Assembly (NCBI GenBank): GCA_945861785.1
Contig: CAMAWD010000034.1
Location: 1 to 56,454 of the forward strand
Origin: Rhodoferax sp. OV413
GTDB taxonomy: Bacteria; Pseudomonadota; Gammaproteobacteria; Burkholderiales; Burkholderiaceae_C
Direction: 5' to 3'
DNA: 56,454 nucleotides
Shown: positions 21,037 through 31,039 of the stretch, one piece after another
How positions within the stretch are numbered: the stretch's first letter is position 1
Layout of the letters: every line of letters begins with the position of its first letter
Program-made: the position numbers and the translations under genes
Notes under the pieces: model-generated
Databases searched by the model: none
The model's input: only the letters and a program-made list of their open reading frames with translations
Told to the model about the DNA's origin: nothing

Positions 21037-21777
21037 ATGAACCTCGATTATTGGCCCTACCCGCGCTGGGTGGCGCATCGCGGCGCCGGCAAGCTGGCCC
21101 CGGAAAACACGCTCGCAGCCTTTCGGCTCGGGGCTGCGCACGGGTACCGCATGTTCGAGTGCGATGTCAAGCTGAGCCAGGACGACGTTCCCTTTCTGAT
21201 GCACGACGCAACCCTTGGCCGTACCACCAGCGGTCAGGGCGTGGGCGGTGAACAAGGCTGGCAGGCACTGTCGCAGTTGGACGCTGGTGCCTGGCATTCA
21301 CGCGCATTCGCGGGGGAACCACTGCCAACACTGGAGAACGTCGCCCGGTATTGCCTGGCCAACGGACACCTTCTGAACATCGAGATCAAACCCACGCCTG
21401 GCACCGAGTTCCACACCGGCGCGGTGGTGGCCCGTGGTGCCGCCCGTTTGTGGGCAGACGCCGCAGTGCCGCCGCTGCTCACTTCATTCGATATCGAAGC
21501 ACTCGAGGGGGCGAGGTCCACACAACCCGAACTGCCGCGCGGCCTGTTGCTGGACATGCCGACCCAGGGCTGGATCGAGACCGCACTGCGCCTGGGTTGC
21601 GTCGCCATCGTCTGCAACCACGGCTTGTGGAACGCAGCTACCGTGACCCAGGCGAAAAGTGCGGGGTTTCGATGCCTGAGTTACACCGTCAACGACGAAT
21701 GGGCAGCGCAGCGCCTGCTGGACCTCGACACCGACGGCATCATCACCGACCGGGTCGACCTGTTCGCGCCGGCTTGA
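21037..21777 (+). CDS. ugpQ: Glycerophosphodiester phosphodiesterase
   Basis: A 246-residue cytosolic GDPD-family enzyme releasing glycerol-3-phosphate and an alcohol from glycerophosphodiesters. The GDPD signature VAHRGAGKLAPENTLAAF supplies catalytic His and metal-binding Glu. The FECDVKLSQDDVPFLMHDATLGRTT segment carries the second catalytic His, and LNIEIKPTPG a further metal ligand. The start at ATG 21037 follows ugpC by 31 bases; the longer frame to 20944 lies inside ugpC. It completes the E. coli-like order ugpBAECQ. Confidence 0.95.
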   Translation: MNLDYWPYPRWVAHRGAGKLAPENTLAAFRLGAAHGYRMFECDVKLSQDDVPFLMHDATLGRTTSGQGVGGEQGWQALSQLDAGAWHSRAFAGEPLPTLENVARYCLANGHLLNIEIKPTPGTEFHTGAVVARGAARLWADAAVPPLLTSFDIEALEGARSTQPELPRGLLLDMPTQGWIETALRLGCVAIVCNHGLWNAATVTQAKSAGFRCLSYTVNDEWAAQRLLDLDTDGIITDRVDLFAPA

Positions 21778-22064
21778 AGAACACCCTGCTGGTGGCATTG
21801 CGGTGCCCGCACGGCACGGCGCGGCGCGGCGCCCTCTTCGAACCTGCACCCAAGGTCAACCCCAAGCTTGCTGGCACCGCCTCGACTGCCAGGCAATCCA
21901 AAGGGCATCTGGACGCGCAGCAAGGCAAGACGATCTGATCGCCTTGGCAATCTGGCGTATCGGAGTTCGGTGTTGCCGCGCATTTGATATCATTTTGTGC
22001 AGACCGGGGAAGGCCCACCAGCCACATCCGCCACATCAAAATTTCAGAGAAAGGTTCAAAAACC

Positions 22065-23192
22065 ATGGTTTTCCAATTGAAACATTTGGGCACGGCGGTC
22101 GCTTTGGCGGCAAGCGTGGCACTGTTCGGATCGCCCGCCCACGCAGCCGATCCGAAAGTCCTCAATATCTACAACTGGTCGGACTACATCGCCGAGGACA
22201 CGATCAAGAACTTCGAAAAAGAAACCGGCATCAAGGTCCGCTACGACAACTACGACAACAACGAAGTCCTGCATGCCAAGTTGGTGGCCGGAAAGACAGG
22301 TTATGACATCGTGGTGCCCGGGTCGCATTTTGCGAAGACCCAGATCGAAGGTGGACTGCTGCAAAAACTGGACCGCAGCAAGCTGACCAACTGGAACAAC
22401 CTGGACAAAGGCCTGCTGGAGCAACTTGCCAAACTCGACCCTGGCAACCAGTACCTGGTGGACTGGTTGTGGGGTTATGTCACGGTGGGCATCAACGTGA
22501 ACAAGGTGAAGAAGGCCATCGGCGACATGCCCATGCCGGACAACGCCTGGAGCCTGCTGTTCGATCCCAAATACGCGAGCAAGCTCAAGGGTTGTGGCGT
22601 GAGCGTGCTGGATTCGGCGTCCGAGGTACTTCCGGCGGCCCTGCTCTACATCGGCAAACCGGCATACAGTCGCAACGCCGCCGACTACGCCGAGGCGGGT
22701 GCAATGCTCAAGGCGATCCGGCCTTTCGTGACACGTTTTTCGTCGTCAGGCTACATCGAAGAAATGGCCAGCGGCGCAACCTGCCTGGTGATGGGTTTCT
22801 CGGGCGACATCAACATTGCCCGTGCGCGTGCGATAGATGCGAAGAAGAAACCCAAAGAACCAGTGGTCATAGAAGCCCTTGTGCCAAAGACCGGCGCAAC
22901 CCTGTTTTTCGACACCATGGCGATACCCAAAGACGCCAAGAACGTCGAGAACGCGCACCTGTTCATCAACTACATCCTGCGCCCGGAAGTACACGCATCA
23001 CTGACCAACAAGGTCTTCTACGCCAATCCGAATGCGGCGTCGCTGAAGTTCGTCAAGAAAGACGTGGCCGAGAACAAGTCGATCTTCCTCGACGAGCCCG
23101 CCACCAAGACCATGATTGCACCGGATGCGTTGCCGCAGGACATTCGGCGCGTGCAGACACGCACCTTCAGCAATTTCAAGACCAAGAAGTAG
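22065..23192 (+). CDS. potF: Polyamine (putrescine)-type ABC substrate-binding protein
   Basis: A 375-residue periplasmic protein with a Sec signal ending AHAA (about residue 28). LNIYNWSDYIAEDTIKNFEKE is the PotF/PotD hallmark; GYDIVVPGSHFAK and YLVDWLWGYVTVGINVNKVK also fit PotF. RBS AGAGAAAGG lies 10-18 bases before ATG 22065. No polyamine permease or ATPase is adjacent, so it is an orphan whose partners must be elsewhere. The 287-base gap to ugpQ suggests its own promoter rather than membership of ugp. Confidence 0.85.
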   Translation: MVFQLKHLGTAVALAASVALFGSPAHAADPKVLNIYNWSDYIAEDTIKNFEKETGIKVRYDNYDNNEVLHAKLVAGKTGYDIVVPGSHFAKTQIEGGLLQKLDRSKLTNWNNLDKGLLEQLAKLDPGNQYLVDWLWGYVTVGINVNKVKKAIGDMPMPDNAWSLLFDPKYASKLKGCGVSVLDSASEVLPAALLYIGKPAYSRNAADYAEAGAMLKAIRPFVTRFSSSGYIEEMASGATCLVMGFSGDINIARARAIDAKKKPKEPVVIEALVPKTGATLFFDTMAIPKDAKNVENAHLFINYILRPEVHASLTNKVFYANPNAASLKFVKKDVAENKSIFLDEPATKTMIAPDALPQDIRRVQTRTFSNFKTKK

Positions 23193-23232
23193 GCTGGGGC
23201 CGGCAAGCGGCTTGTGGTCCGCGCACAGCCAA

Positions 23233-23544
23233 TCAGCCTTTCCAGGCCCGCGCCATCACCCATTGGGTGGTGGCGCACACCACAACCATCGCGGCATAGG
23301 TGGACATTTTGCCGTCGCGACCGAACATCCACAATCCACCCGCCAGCACCATGACGCTGGCCGCACTGCCCACCACCACCAGCATTCGGAACCCCGGCCG
23401 GTCCCCCTTGGTGAAAACCAGTTTGCGGGCAAGCAAGGCAGTCAGAACCGCAACGGCGAACGCCGGCGCGGTAAAGTTCACCACATGGTTCAGGATGTCT
23501 GTCAGGCCCACAATGCCCGGGATTTTATAATCCTGGAAAACCAA
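23233..23544 (-). CDS. Small inner-membrane protein of unknown function
   Basis: Up to 103 residues with three hydrophobic segments (about 22-40, 52-72 and 80-95) separated by a basic loop ([14 protein letters not shown]). No family recognised. The longest start is TTG 23544, five bases from the hemA ATG and within the hemA promoter. GTG 23511 (giving [18 protein letters not shown]) leaves more room for a promoter and is the better guess. Transcribed divergently from hemA. Confidence 0.65.
   Translation of the reverse strand: MVFQDYKIPGIVGLTDILNHVVNFTAPAFAVAVLTALLARKLVFTKGDRPGFRMLVVVGSAASVMVLAGGLWMFGRDGKMSTYAAMVVVCATTQWVMARAWKG
23526..23531 (+). promoter_or_regulatory. Candidate -10 box of hemA
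   Basis: A consensus TATAAT 18 bases before the hemA ATG (23550). No good -35 is seen at the usual distance. Use of this box would leave a leader of only about 12 bases, and it falls inside the longest version of the divergent small membrane gene. Confidence 0.45.
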
Positions 23545-23549
23545 CCTTT

Positions 23550-24809
23550 ATGGCAGTCTGGGCTTTAGGCATCAACCACACCACAGCGCCGCTCGACCTG
23601 CGCGGCCGGTTTGCGTTTGCCGCTGAACAAATACAGCCCACCCTGAACGGGTTGCGCCAGGCGCTTTCCCGCCAACCGGAGGCCGCCATTGTCTCCACCT
23701 GCAACCGCACCGAAGTTTATTGCGCCGGTGAGCACGCGGAACTGGAGACGACACTGGACTGGCTGGCCCATTTTGGCGGTGTGTCACCCACGGTGCTGCG
23801 CTCCCACACCTACGCCCTGGAAAACGGCATGGCAGCACGCCATGCCTTTCGTGTTGCGAGCGGGCTGGACTCGATGGTCCTGGGCGAACCGCAGATCCTC
23901 GGCCAACTCAAGGATGCGGTGCGTGCCGCTGAACAGGCTGGCGCCCTTGGAACCACGCTGAGCCAGTTGTTCCAACGCTCGTTTGCAGTTGCCAAGCAGG
24001 TCCGCTCATCCACAGAAATCGGTGCGCATTCCATCAGCATGGCTGCTGCTGCCGTCCGCCTGGCGAGCCAACTGTTCGAAAATTTGTCCGATGTGCGGCT
24101 GTTGTTCGTCGGCGCCGGCGAGATGATCGAATTGTGCGCGACCCATTTTTCAGCGCGCCAACCGAAGTCGATCACGGTCGCCAACCGCACCCTGGAACGC
24201 GGCGAAAAACTTGCGGCCCATTTTGGCGCCCAGGTGATGCGCCTGTCTGATCTGCCCGACCGGTTGCACGAGTTCGATGCGGTGGTGAGTTGCACTGCCA
24301 GCAGCCTGCCCATCATCGGCCTGGGGGCCGTCGAGAGAGCCCTCAAAAGGCGCAAACACCGCCCCATGTTCATGGTCGACCTTGCAGTCCCACGCGACAT
24401 CGAGCCCGAGGTACGGGCATTGCAGGATGTCTACCTCTACACCGTGGATGACCTTGCCGGGGTTGTCCAGACAGGCCAGGCCAACCGGCAGGCGGCTGTG
24501 GCGCAGGCGGAGGTGATCATCGACGCCGGCGTGCAAAGCTTCATGCACTGGATCGACCAGCGCGGCACAGTACCCCTTATCCAGCAACTCAACGCCCAGG
24601 CCGACGAGTGGCGGGCAACGGAAATTATCCGGGCTCGCAAGCTGTTGGCCAAGGGTGAAGACATCGACGCTGTGCTGGAGGCGCTTTCCCGCGGGATCAC
24701 CCACAAGATGTTGCACGGGGCGATGGCCGAGTTGCGCTCGGGCGACGCCGAGGCACGCAACCAGGCGAGTTCCGCCGTGCAACACTTCTTCCTGCGCAAA
24801 GAGCGTTAG
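23550..24809 (+). CDS. hemA: Glutamyl-tRNA reductase
   Basis: A 419-residue enzyme reducing glutamyl-tRNA(Glu) to glutamate-1-semialdehyde, the first committed step of C5 tetrapyrrole synthesis. The catalytic Cys51 lies in [33 protein letters not shown] is the family signature; [17 protein letters not shown] is the NADPH-binding loop, and the C-terminal helical dimerisation region ends at [11 protein letters not shown]. hemA-prfA-prmC is a classic proteobacterial arrangement. Confidence 0.97.
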   Translation: MAVWALGINHTTAPLDLRGRFAFAAEQIQPTLNGLRQALSRQPEAAIVSTCNRTEVYCAGEHAELETTLDWLAHFGGVSPTVLRSHTYALENGMAARHAFRVASGLDSMVLGEPQILGQLKDAVRAAEQAGALGTTLSQLFQRSFAVAKQVRSSTEIGAHSISMAAAAVRLASQLFENLSDVRLLFVGAGEMIELCATHFSARQPKSITVANRTLERGEKLAAHFGAQVMRLSDLPDRLHEFDAVVSCTASSLPIIGLGAVERALKRRKHRPMFMVDLAVPRDIEPEVRALQDVYLYTVDDLAGVVQTGQANRQAAVAQAEVIIDAGVQSFMHWIDQRGTVPLIQQLNAQADEWRATEIIRARKLLAKGEDIDAVLEALSRGITHKMLHGAMAELRSGDAEARNQASSAVQHFFLRKER

Positions 24810-24921
24810 TGGCGCTTCGCCATTCGGGCGATCTGTCGAGGCTGCGGGCTGTCAATTCGGCTCGCCAGCCGGCCCGGCCTCCCACCAGTCCATCATCTGA
24901 CCGCAACACGTGGCCGTTCCC

Positions 24922-26019
24922 ATGAAATCCTTTTTCCGACAACAACTTGAACGCTACGCCGCCCGACAGGGGGAACTGGAGTTCCTGTTGTCGCGCGAGG
25001 ACATCATGAAGGACATGGAGCAGTTTTTGGCCCTGTCCCGGGAGCACACGGAGGTGGCGGCAGTGGCAGGTCGATGGGCACGCTACCGCCAGCGCGAATC
25101 CGATCTGGCTGCGGCGAACGATCTGCTTGCCGGATCTCAGGACGACCCCGAGATGGCGGCCATGGCGCGCGAGGAAGTCGACGCCGCCAGCAACGAGTTG
25201 GCCCAACTCGAGACCGAGCTGCAGCGCATGCTGCTCCCCAAGGATCCGGACGACGGACGCAATGCGTTCATGGAAATCCGCGCTGGAACCGGTGGTGACG
25301 AGTCTGCACTTTTCGCCGGCGACCTCCTGCGCATGTACACCCGTTTTTGCGAGCGCCAGGGGTGGAAGACCGAAATCATCAGCGAATCGGCAAGCGAACT
25401 CGGCGGTTTCAAGGAGGTGGTGCTCCGGATCGCCGGTCCCCACGTCTATGGCGATCTCAAGTTCGAGTCCGGCGGGCACCGCGTGCAGCGCGTTCCCGCC
25501 ACTGAGACGCAGGGCCGGATCCACACCAGCGCCTGCACCGTGGCCGTGCTGGCGGAACCGGACGAATCAGTTGCAATACAGATCAATCCGGCGGACCTGC
25601 GCATCGATACCTACCGCGCGAGCGGTGCGGGCGGGCAACACATCAACAAGACCGACTCGGCCGTGCGCATCACCCACATTCCGACCGGGATCGTCGCCGA
25701 GTGCCAGGACGACCGGAGCCAGCACCGCAACAAGGCGCGGGCACTGCAGGTGCTGTCGGCCAGAATCCAGGAAAAGGACCGTGCGGAACGTGCCGCCAAG
25801 GATGCGGCACAACGCAAGAGCCTGATCGGGACTGGTGACCGCAGCGACCGCATCCGAACCTACAACTTCCCGCAAGGACGGCTGACCGACCACCGCATCA
25901 ACCTGACGCTGTACAAGCTGCTGACCATCATCGAGGGCGACCTCGACGATGTGGTCCAGGCACTGCAGGCGGCACAGGCAGCCGAGCAACTGGCGGCGCT
26001 TGAAGTCGGCGCCGCATGA
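24922..26019 (+). CDS. prfA: Peptide chain release factor 1
   Basis: A 365-residue class I release factor reading UAA and UAG. The stop-codon-recognising PxT motif is PAT in [19 protein letters not shown]. The catalytic GGQ is in [18 protein letters not shown]. It starts at ATG 24922; a GTG four codons earlier is possible. The stop overlaps the prmC start as ATGA, fitting the partnership: PrmC methylates the GGQ glutamine. Confidence 0.97.
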   Translation: MKSFFRQQLERYAARQGELEFLLSREDIMKDMEQFLALSREHTEVAAVAGRWARYRQRESDLAAANDLLAGSQDDPEMAAMAREEVDAASNELAQLETELQRMLLPKDPDDGRNAFMEIRAGTGGDESALFAGDLLRMYTRFCERQGWKTEIISESASELGGFKEVVLRIAGPHVYGDLKFESGGHRVQRVPATETQGRIHTSACTVAVLAEPDESVAIQINPADLRIDTYRASGAGGQHINKTDSAVRITHIPTGIVAECQDDRSQHRNKARALQVLSARIQEKDRAERAAKDAAQRKSLIGTGDRSDRIRTYNFPQGRLTDHRINLTLYKLLTIIEGDLDDVVQALQAAQAAEQLAALEVGAA

Positions 26020-26885
26020 CGTCTGTCGGCGACGCGCTGCGAACCGCGGGCGTGGAGCGCCTCGACGGGCAACTCTTGTTGCTGCACGCCATGGGTGTGC
26101 CACCCAATGAACTTGCGGTACGGCGCGCCTGGCTGCTCGCCCATGGTGAAGCTGAAGTGCCTGGCGAAACCCTCGCGCAATTCAGGCAGTTCGCCCAACG
26201 CCGCGCAGATGGCGAGCCATTGGCCTATATCACCCGCCACAAGGAATTTTTTGGCCTCGACCTCGGTGTCGATGCCCGGGTGCTGGTACCGCGCCCGGAC
26301 ACCGAGTTGCTGGTTCAGTGGGCGCTCGACGTGCTTCATGGGCCAAAAGCGGCATCGGATGCACCCTCACCAACGGTGCTGGACCTTGGCACCGGCAGCG
26401 GTGCCGTGGCGCTGGCGATTCGGCATACCCGCCCGGATGTGCTTGTAGATGCTGTCGATGCCAGCCCACAGGCATTGCAGGTGGCCCAGTCCAATGCCCT
26501 TGCCCTTGGACTGGACATCGGGTTCCTGCAGGGCTCCTGGTTTGCGCCTGTGACGTCCTGTTATGACTGCATCGTCTCCAACCCTCCCTATATCGCCAAC
26601 CAGGATCCGCACCTGGCTGCCCTGCGCCACGAACCCCGACAGGCGCTGGTCGCGGGCCCTGACGGCCTGCAAGATCTGCGGGAAATCATCCGGGGTGCCA
26701 TGGGCCATCTATGTCCCGGCGGATGGTTGCTCGTGGAGCACGGTTACGACCAGGCCGTCGCCGTCAAAGCCCTCTTCGAATTGGCCGGTTTCGTCGCAAT
26801 CACCTGCCGCCGCGACCTGTCCGGCCATGAACGCTGCACTGGCGGGAGGGTCATTCGCGACAACCACCAGCCATTGGTGAAATAA
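26016..26885 (+). CDS. prmC: Release factor glutamine methyltransferase
   Basis: A 289-residue SAM-dependent N5-glutamine methyltransferase acting on the GGQ motif of RF1 and RF2. SAM loop [15 protein letters not shown] and the substrate-binding NPPY motif in [16 protein letters not shown] are present. The N-terminal helical domain (1-80) contacts the release factor. It is coupled to prfA through a four-base overlap. Confidence 0.97.
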   Translation: MTSVGDALRTAGVERLDGQLLLLHAMGVPPNELAVRRAWLLAHGEAEVPGETLAQFRQFAQRRADGEPLAYITRHKEFFGLDLGVDARVLVPRPDTELLVQWALDVLHGPKAASDAPSPTVLDLGTGSGAVALAIRHTRPDVLVDAVDASPQALQVAQSNALALGLDIGFLQGSWFAPVTSCYDCIVSNPPYIANQDPHLAALRHEPRQALVAGPDGLQDLREIIRGAMGHLCPGGWLLVEHGYDQAVAVKALFELAGFVAITCRRDLSGHERCTGGRVIRDNHQPLVK

Positions 26886-26916
26886 TGGGGCCATTGATTC
26901 CCCAGGAGAGAGTTCC

Positions 26917-27240
26917 ATGAGCAACGCCCAACAACGCATCGATACACTCGTCAAATCGAACGACGTCCTTCTCTTCATGAAGGGCAACGCCAGTTTCCCC
27001 CAATGCGGCTTCTCTGGCCGTGCCATCCAGATCCTGAAAGCCTGCGGCGTCGAGCCCAAAGCCATCACGACCGTCAACGTGCTGGAGGACGCCGAGATTC
27101 GCGCCGGCATCAAGGACTACAGCAACTGGCCGACCATCCCGCAGCTGTATGTGAAGGGCGAGTTTGTCGGTGGCTCGGACATCATGATGGAAATGTACGA
27201 AAACGGTGAACTGCAGCAGATGCTGACCGGCCAGGCCTGA
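26917..27240 (+). CDS. grxD: Monothiol glutaredoxin (Grx4 type)
   Basis: A 107-residue monothiol glutaredoxin with the CGFS active site (Cys30 in [12 protein letters not shown]), the [19 protein letters not shown] glutathione-binding region and a KGN lysine near 22. Such proteins bind a bridging [2Fe-2S] cluster with glutathione and act in Fe-S delivery and iron sensing. GGAGAG lies just before the start. Third gene after prfA-prmC, followed by a terminator. Confidence 0.95.
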   Translation: MSNAQQRIDTLVKSNDVLLFMKGNASFPQCGFSGRAIQILKACGVEPKAITTVNVLEDAEIRAGIKDYSNWPTIPQLYVKGEFVGGSDIMMEMYENGELQQMLTGQA

Positions 27241-27292
27241 CGCCCCGGCGCGACGGCCGCAACCCACGACTGCCCGTGACCGGGCGATTTCC

Positions 27293-27317
27293 AAGGCCAC
27301 CACCGAGTGGCCTTTTT
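27293..27317 (+). terminator. Rho-independent terminator after grxD
   Basis: AAGGCCAC (27293-27300), a six-base loop, then GTGGCCTT (27307-27314) running into a T tract to 27317. It ends the hemA-prfA-prmC-grxD transcript 53 bases after the grxD stop. Confidence 0.85.
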
Positions 27318-27357
27318 CGGCTTTACCCAGCCCTGCGTCAGCGGCGGGCAAGCCCGG

Positions 27358-28035
27358 TCATGGCGGCAATTGAACCGGCGTGTGAGCCCACTGCTTTGCG
27401 GCAGACATCACCGCGTCCGGATACGGAGCTTTGCCACGCGACCCGTTGTAACGCCCCAATGCCATGAACAGGTTGCCGTTTTCCCGGTCGAGGTAATGGC
27501 GCAGGATGACGCAACCAAATCGCAGATTCGTTTGCATGTCGAAAAGGATGGCGGGGTCCCTTTCACCCAGTATGCGGGTCCAAAATGGCATGACCTGCAT
27601 GAAGCCACGGGCGCTCGCTGAACTGATGGCGCGCCGGCGGAAGTTGCTCTCGACCTGAATCAACCCAAGTACAAGGTCGATCTGCACCCGGGAACGTTTG
27701 CAGTTGTACCAAACGGTCTGCAGGAAGTCATCACGTTCTTGGAGTGTGACAAGGTCCGACTTGCGCCTGACAAGTCGCTGGCTCATCTCCACTTTCCAGC
27801 GCAGGTAATTGAGCCGGGACTCTGTATCGGTGAAGACCGGCTCGGGCGGTGCCGAACCGTTGATCGAAGCGATCATCGCGTTGCGAACTGCATCCACCAG
27901 CGGCTCTTCGACTTGCGCTCCAGCCCTGGAGATCAGGGGGATACACGCCATCGCCATCCCGCAAGCCTGGCCGAGCAAGCTTCGGCGGCGGGTGCCACCT
28001 GGCTCGGTGGCCACTGCCGCCCGCGTATGTCTCAT
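27358..28035 (-). CDS. Lytic transglycosylase, SLT domain, Tat-like signal
   Basis: A 225-residue exported protein. [10 protein letters not shown] at 15-24 followed by a hydrophobic stretch ending SRAGAQ resembles a twin-arginine signal. The SLT domain has the catalytic Glu129 in GLIQVESNF, then [13 protein letters not shown] and [10 protein letters not shown], the standard lysozyme-like transglycosylase motifs. It would cleave peptidoglycan glycan strands in the periplasm. The start ATG overlaps the proS stop by four bases, so it is translated behind prolyl-tRNA synthetase. Confidence 0.9.
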   Translation of the reverse strand: MRHTRAAVATEPGGTRRRSLLGQACGMAMACIPLISRAGAQVEEPLVDAVRNAMIASINGSAPPEPVFTDTESRLNYLRWKVEMSQRLVRRKSDLVTLQERDDFLQTVWYNCKRSRVQIDLVLGLIQVESNFRRRAISSASARGFMQVMPFWTRILGERDPAILFDMQTNLRFGCVILRHYLDRENGNLFMALGRYNGSRGKAPYPDAVMSAAKQWAHTPVQLPP

Positions 28036-29780
28036 TTCCCGAGTCTGGCCAACACCTGGCCCACGACGCCGTCAAGCGCAAACTTGGTCGGCGCAGATTC
28101 ACGACGGTGCTGGTACTCCACCATCCCGCCCTCTTTCAGGCCCCGGTCCCCGATCGTGATGCGATGCGGCACGCCAATCAGTTCCCAGTCGGCAAACATG
28201 GCGCCCGGACGTTCACCGCGATCGTCCAGGATGGCATCGACACCGGCGGCCAGCAATTCGCCGTAGAGCCGCTCACCAGCCGCCTTGACGTCGGGGCTTC
28301 GATCCGGCCCGATCGGACAAACCACCACCGTGTAAGGAGCGATGGCATCCGGCCAGATGATGCCCTTCGCATCATGGTTTTGCTCGATCGCGGCGGCAGG
28401 CAGGCGTGTGATGCCGATGCCATAACAGCCCATTTCCATGAACTGCGGCTTTCCATTGGTGTCAAGAAAGGTGGCATTCATCGCCTGGCTGTACTTGGTG
28501 CCAAGGTAGAACACATGGCCAACCTCGATGCCGCGCTCGATCGCCAGTGTGCCTTTGCCATCCGGCGACGGATCACCCGCAACCACGTTGCGCAGGTCAA
28601 CCACAAGATCCGGTTCGGGCACGTCACGGCCCCAGTTCACGCCGGTAAAGTGGTAATCGGGTTGGTTCGCGCCACAGACCCAGTCGCTCATGACCGCCAC
28701 CTCGCGGTCGACCACCACACGAACTGGCTTGATCATGTTGATAAGACCCAGGTAACCCGGCTTGCAGCCAAAGTGCGCGTCAATCTCGGCCAGTGTGGCA
28801 AATCGGAAACCAGCCTCCATGCCAGGCACCTTGTTGGCTTTGACTTCATTCAGGTCGTGGTCGCCTCGCAGCATGAGCAGCCAAACCGTGGTCTTGACGA
28901 CCTGGCCTTCCTGGTCCTTTTCCTCGGTGGCAAGCACCAGTGACTTGACAGTACGCTGCAGCGGCAGGTCGAGGAACTCGGCAACATCGGCGCAGGTGCT
29001 CTTGCCTGGGGTCGGCGTTTTTGCCAACGCCTGCAGGCCTGCCGGCCGTGGGCCTTGCGGCCGCAAGGCCTCTGCTTTTTCCATGTTCGCGGCGTAATCG
29101 CTGTCAGGGCAATAGACGATGGCGTCCTCGCCCGTGGCGGCTATCACCTGGAACTCTTCGCTCAACTCGCCGCCGATCGCTCCGCTGTCGGCAGCAACCG
29201 CACGGTAACGCAAGCCGAAACGATCAAAGATGCGCCGGTAAGCCTGCGCCATGGCTTGGTAACTGAGTTTCGCAGCATCGGCATCCCGGTCGAAGCTGTA
29301 GGCATCCTTCATCGTGAACTCGCGCCCACGCATGATGCCAAAGCGCGGGCGGCGCTCATCGCGGAACTTGGTCTGGATCTGGTACAGGTTGACGGGCAAT
29401 TGCTTGTAGCTCTTGATGTCCTGGCGTGCAATGTCAGTAACCACCTCTTCGCTCGTGGGTTGCACCACGTAGTCTCGGTCATGGCGGTCTTTGATGCGCA
29501 ACATCTCGGGGCCAAACTTCGAGAAGCGGCCGGTCTCTTGCCAGAACTCCGCGGGCTGGATGACCGGCATCGAGATCTCGATCGCCCCGGCCCGGTTCAT
29601 CTCCTCGCGAACGATCGCCTCCACCTTGCGGATCACACGCAAGCCCATCGGCATGTAGGTGTAGATGCCCGCGCCCAGCTTCTTGATCAACCCCGCGCGC
29701 ATCATCAATCGGTGGCTCGCCACCTCGGCGTCGGCAGGCGCTTCCTTGAGCGTTGAAATAAAGAATTGGGATGCTTTCAT
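28032..29780 (-). CDS. proS: Prolyl-tRNA synthetase (bacterial type)
   Basis: A 582-residue class II synthetase of the bacterial form. Motif 1/2 segments [23 protein letters not shown] and [26 protein letters not shown] are present. The inserted editing (INS/YbaK-like) domain occupies roughly 230-390, and [10 protein letters not shown] is motif 3. It charges tRNA-Pro and edits mischarged alanine. A tRNA-Pro gene is also in this window. Confidence 0.97.
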   Translation of the reverse strand: MKASQFFISTLKEAPADAEVASHRLMMRAGLIKKLGAGIYTYMPMGLRVIRKVEAIVREEMNRAGAIEISMPVIQPAEFWQETGRFSKFGPEMLRIKDRHDRDYVVQPTSEEVVTDIARQDIKSYKQLPVNLYQIQTKFRDERRPRFGIMRGREFTMKDAYSFDRDADAAKLSYQAMAQAYRRIFDRFGLRYRAVAADSGAIGGELSEEFQVIAATGEDAIVYCPDSDYAANMEKAEALRPQGPRPAGLQALAKTPTPGKSTCADVAEFLDLPLQRTVKSLVLATEEKDQEGQVVKTTVWLLMLRGDHDLNEVKANKVPGMEAGFRFATLAEIDAHFGCKPGYLGLINMIKPVRVVVDREVAVMSDWVCGANQPDYHFTGVNWGRDVPEPDLVVDLRNVVAGDPSPDGKGTLAIERGIEVGHVFYLGTKYSQAMNATFLDTNGKPQFMEMGCYGIGITRLPAAAIEQNHDAKGIIWPDAIAPYTVVVCPIGPDRSPDVKAAGERLYGELLAAGVDAILDDRGERPGAMFADWELIGVPHRITIGDRGLKEGGMVEYQHRRESAPTKFALDGVVGQVLARLGK

Positions 29781-29815
29781 GGGGTCTCTTCAGGCTACGA
29801 ACTGAACTGGGCCTA

Positions 29816-29843
29816 TTGATCCACAGCATTCGCTGTGCATAAT
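29816..29843 (+). promoter_or_regulatory. Candidate rppH promoter with palindromic spacer
   Basis: TTGATC (29816-29821) and CATAAT (29838-29843) are separated by 16 bases. The spacer is itself a perfect inverted repeat, CACAGC-ATTC-GCTGTG (29822-29837), a position where a repressor could block RNA polymerase. The rppH ATG is 29 bases downstream. Confidence 0.5.
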
Positions 29844-29872
29844 GGAATCAGTTTAGAAATTGGGGTTTGATT

Positions 29873-30520
29873 ATGCTTGACCGGGACGGCTTTCGGCCCA
29901 ATGTCGGCATCGTCCTGCTCAACCAGAAGAACCAGGTTTTCTGGGGCAAGCGCATACGTACCCACTCTTGGCAATTTCCGCAAGGTGGCATTGATCGGGG
30001 GGAAACTCCGGAGCAAGCCATGTACCGGGAACTGCACGAGGAAGTGGGGCTCCAGCCGGAGCACGTCTGCGTGGTCGCCCGCACCCGGGACTGGTTGCGC
30101 TACGAAGTGCCGGACCGCTATATCCGCCGCGATGCGCGCGGCCACTACAAAGGCCAGAAGCAGATCTGGTACTTGCTGCAACTGGTCGGTTACGACTGGG
30201 ATCTGAACCTGCGCGCCACTGACCATCCGGAGTTCGACGCATGGCGCTGGAACGACTATTGGGTGCCGCTGGACATGGTGGTCGAGTTCAAGCGGGGAGT
30301 GTACGAAATGGCACTCACCGAACTGGCACGCTACCTGCCGCGCAACGACATGCGCAACCGTTATTTACGGCATGGGGGCCGGGGGCGCGACATCGATCAA
30401 CCAGCCGGCATGGCTTCAGGAATGGATCCCGGTTTCGAACTGCCCCCGGGCGCGAGCTTCGAACCTGATCCTCAGACCAGCGTCGCGCACTCGCCAGGTG
30501 GTGAACCCGATGCGCGTTAA
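29873..30520 (+). CDS. rppH: RNA pyrophosphohydrolase
   Basis: A 215-residue Nudix hydrolase that converts 5'-triphosphate mRNA ends to monophosphate and so starts RNase E-dependent decay. [17 protein letters not shown] opens the domain, and the Nudix box lies in [35 protein letters not shown] is typical. The C terminus is about 40 residues longer than in E. coli, ending in a Gly/Pro-rich tail, as seen in other betaproteobacteria. ATG 29873 is preferred to the TTG at 29867. Confidence 0.95.
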   Translation: MLDRDGFRPNVGIVLLNQKNQVFWGKRIRTHSWQFPQGGIDRGETPEQAMYRELHEEVGLQPEHVCVVARTRDWLRYEVPDRYIRRDARGHYKGQKQIWYLLQLVGYDWDLNLRATDHPEFDAWRWNDYWVPLDMVVEFKRGVYEMALTELARYLPRNDMRNRYLRHGGRGRDIDQPAGMASGMDPGFELPPGASFEPDPQTSVAHSPGGEPDAR

Positions 30521-31019
30521 GCCCGGGCTGCTGGTAGCGTACATACTCACGTCTTGCGGCGCCTTCGCGCAACTTCGCGAGGCCGATCCCGACTGGAAGG
30601 AATCGGAGGCGCCGACCCCGCCTGCGTTCCGGACGGATCGCACCATCGCGCTCGAAATGCCACGCCATGTGACGACCCGCCTGGGTGTGGACCCACAAAC
30701 CATCCGAATCACCGACGACGGCATCGTGCGGTACGTGATGGTCGCAACCAACGCCGCAACCGACAGCGTCAACGCAAGTTATGAAGGCATCCGTTGCCTG
30801 ACCGGCGAAGTCAAAGTCTACGCCCGTTACAGCTCGGCTGGTGCCTGGAGAGCCGTTCCAAACCCGGAGTGGAAACAACTCAATGGAAACCAGCCGTCAC
30901 TGCATGCATTTGCCTTTGCCCGCCAGGGTGCTTGCGACGGGCGGGCGGCCACTGGTGGCTCAGTGGCTGATATCGTCAGCAGACTGAAATTTCCATCGCG
31001 GGACCAGCTCAAGAACTGA
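30510..31019 (+). CDS. CNP1-like family secreted protein
   Basis: A 169-residue protein with a signal peptide ([21 protein letters not shown]). The mature part carries [35 protein letters not shown] and [17 protein letters not shown], a pattern I associate with the CNP1-like family of betaproteobacteria (function unknown). Its ATG at 30510 lies inside the last codons of rppH (11-base overlap, different frame), so expression is coupled to rppH. Confidence 0.75.
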   Translation: MRVKPGLLVAYILTSCGAFAQLREADPDWKESEAPTPPAFRTDRTIALEMPRHVTTRLGVDPQTIRITDDGIVRYVMVATNAATDSVNASYEGIRCLTGEVKVYARYSSAGAWRAVPNPEWKQLNGNQPSLHAFAFARQGACDGRAATGGSVADIVSRLKFPSRDQLKN

Positions 31020-31039
31020 TCGGCCCGCCGGTGCGACGG

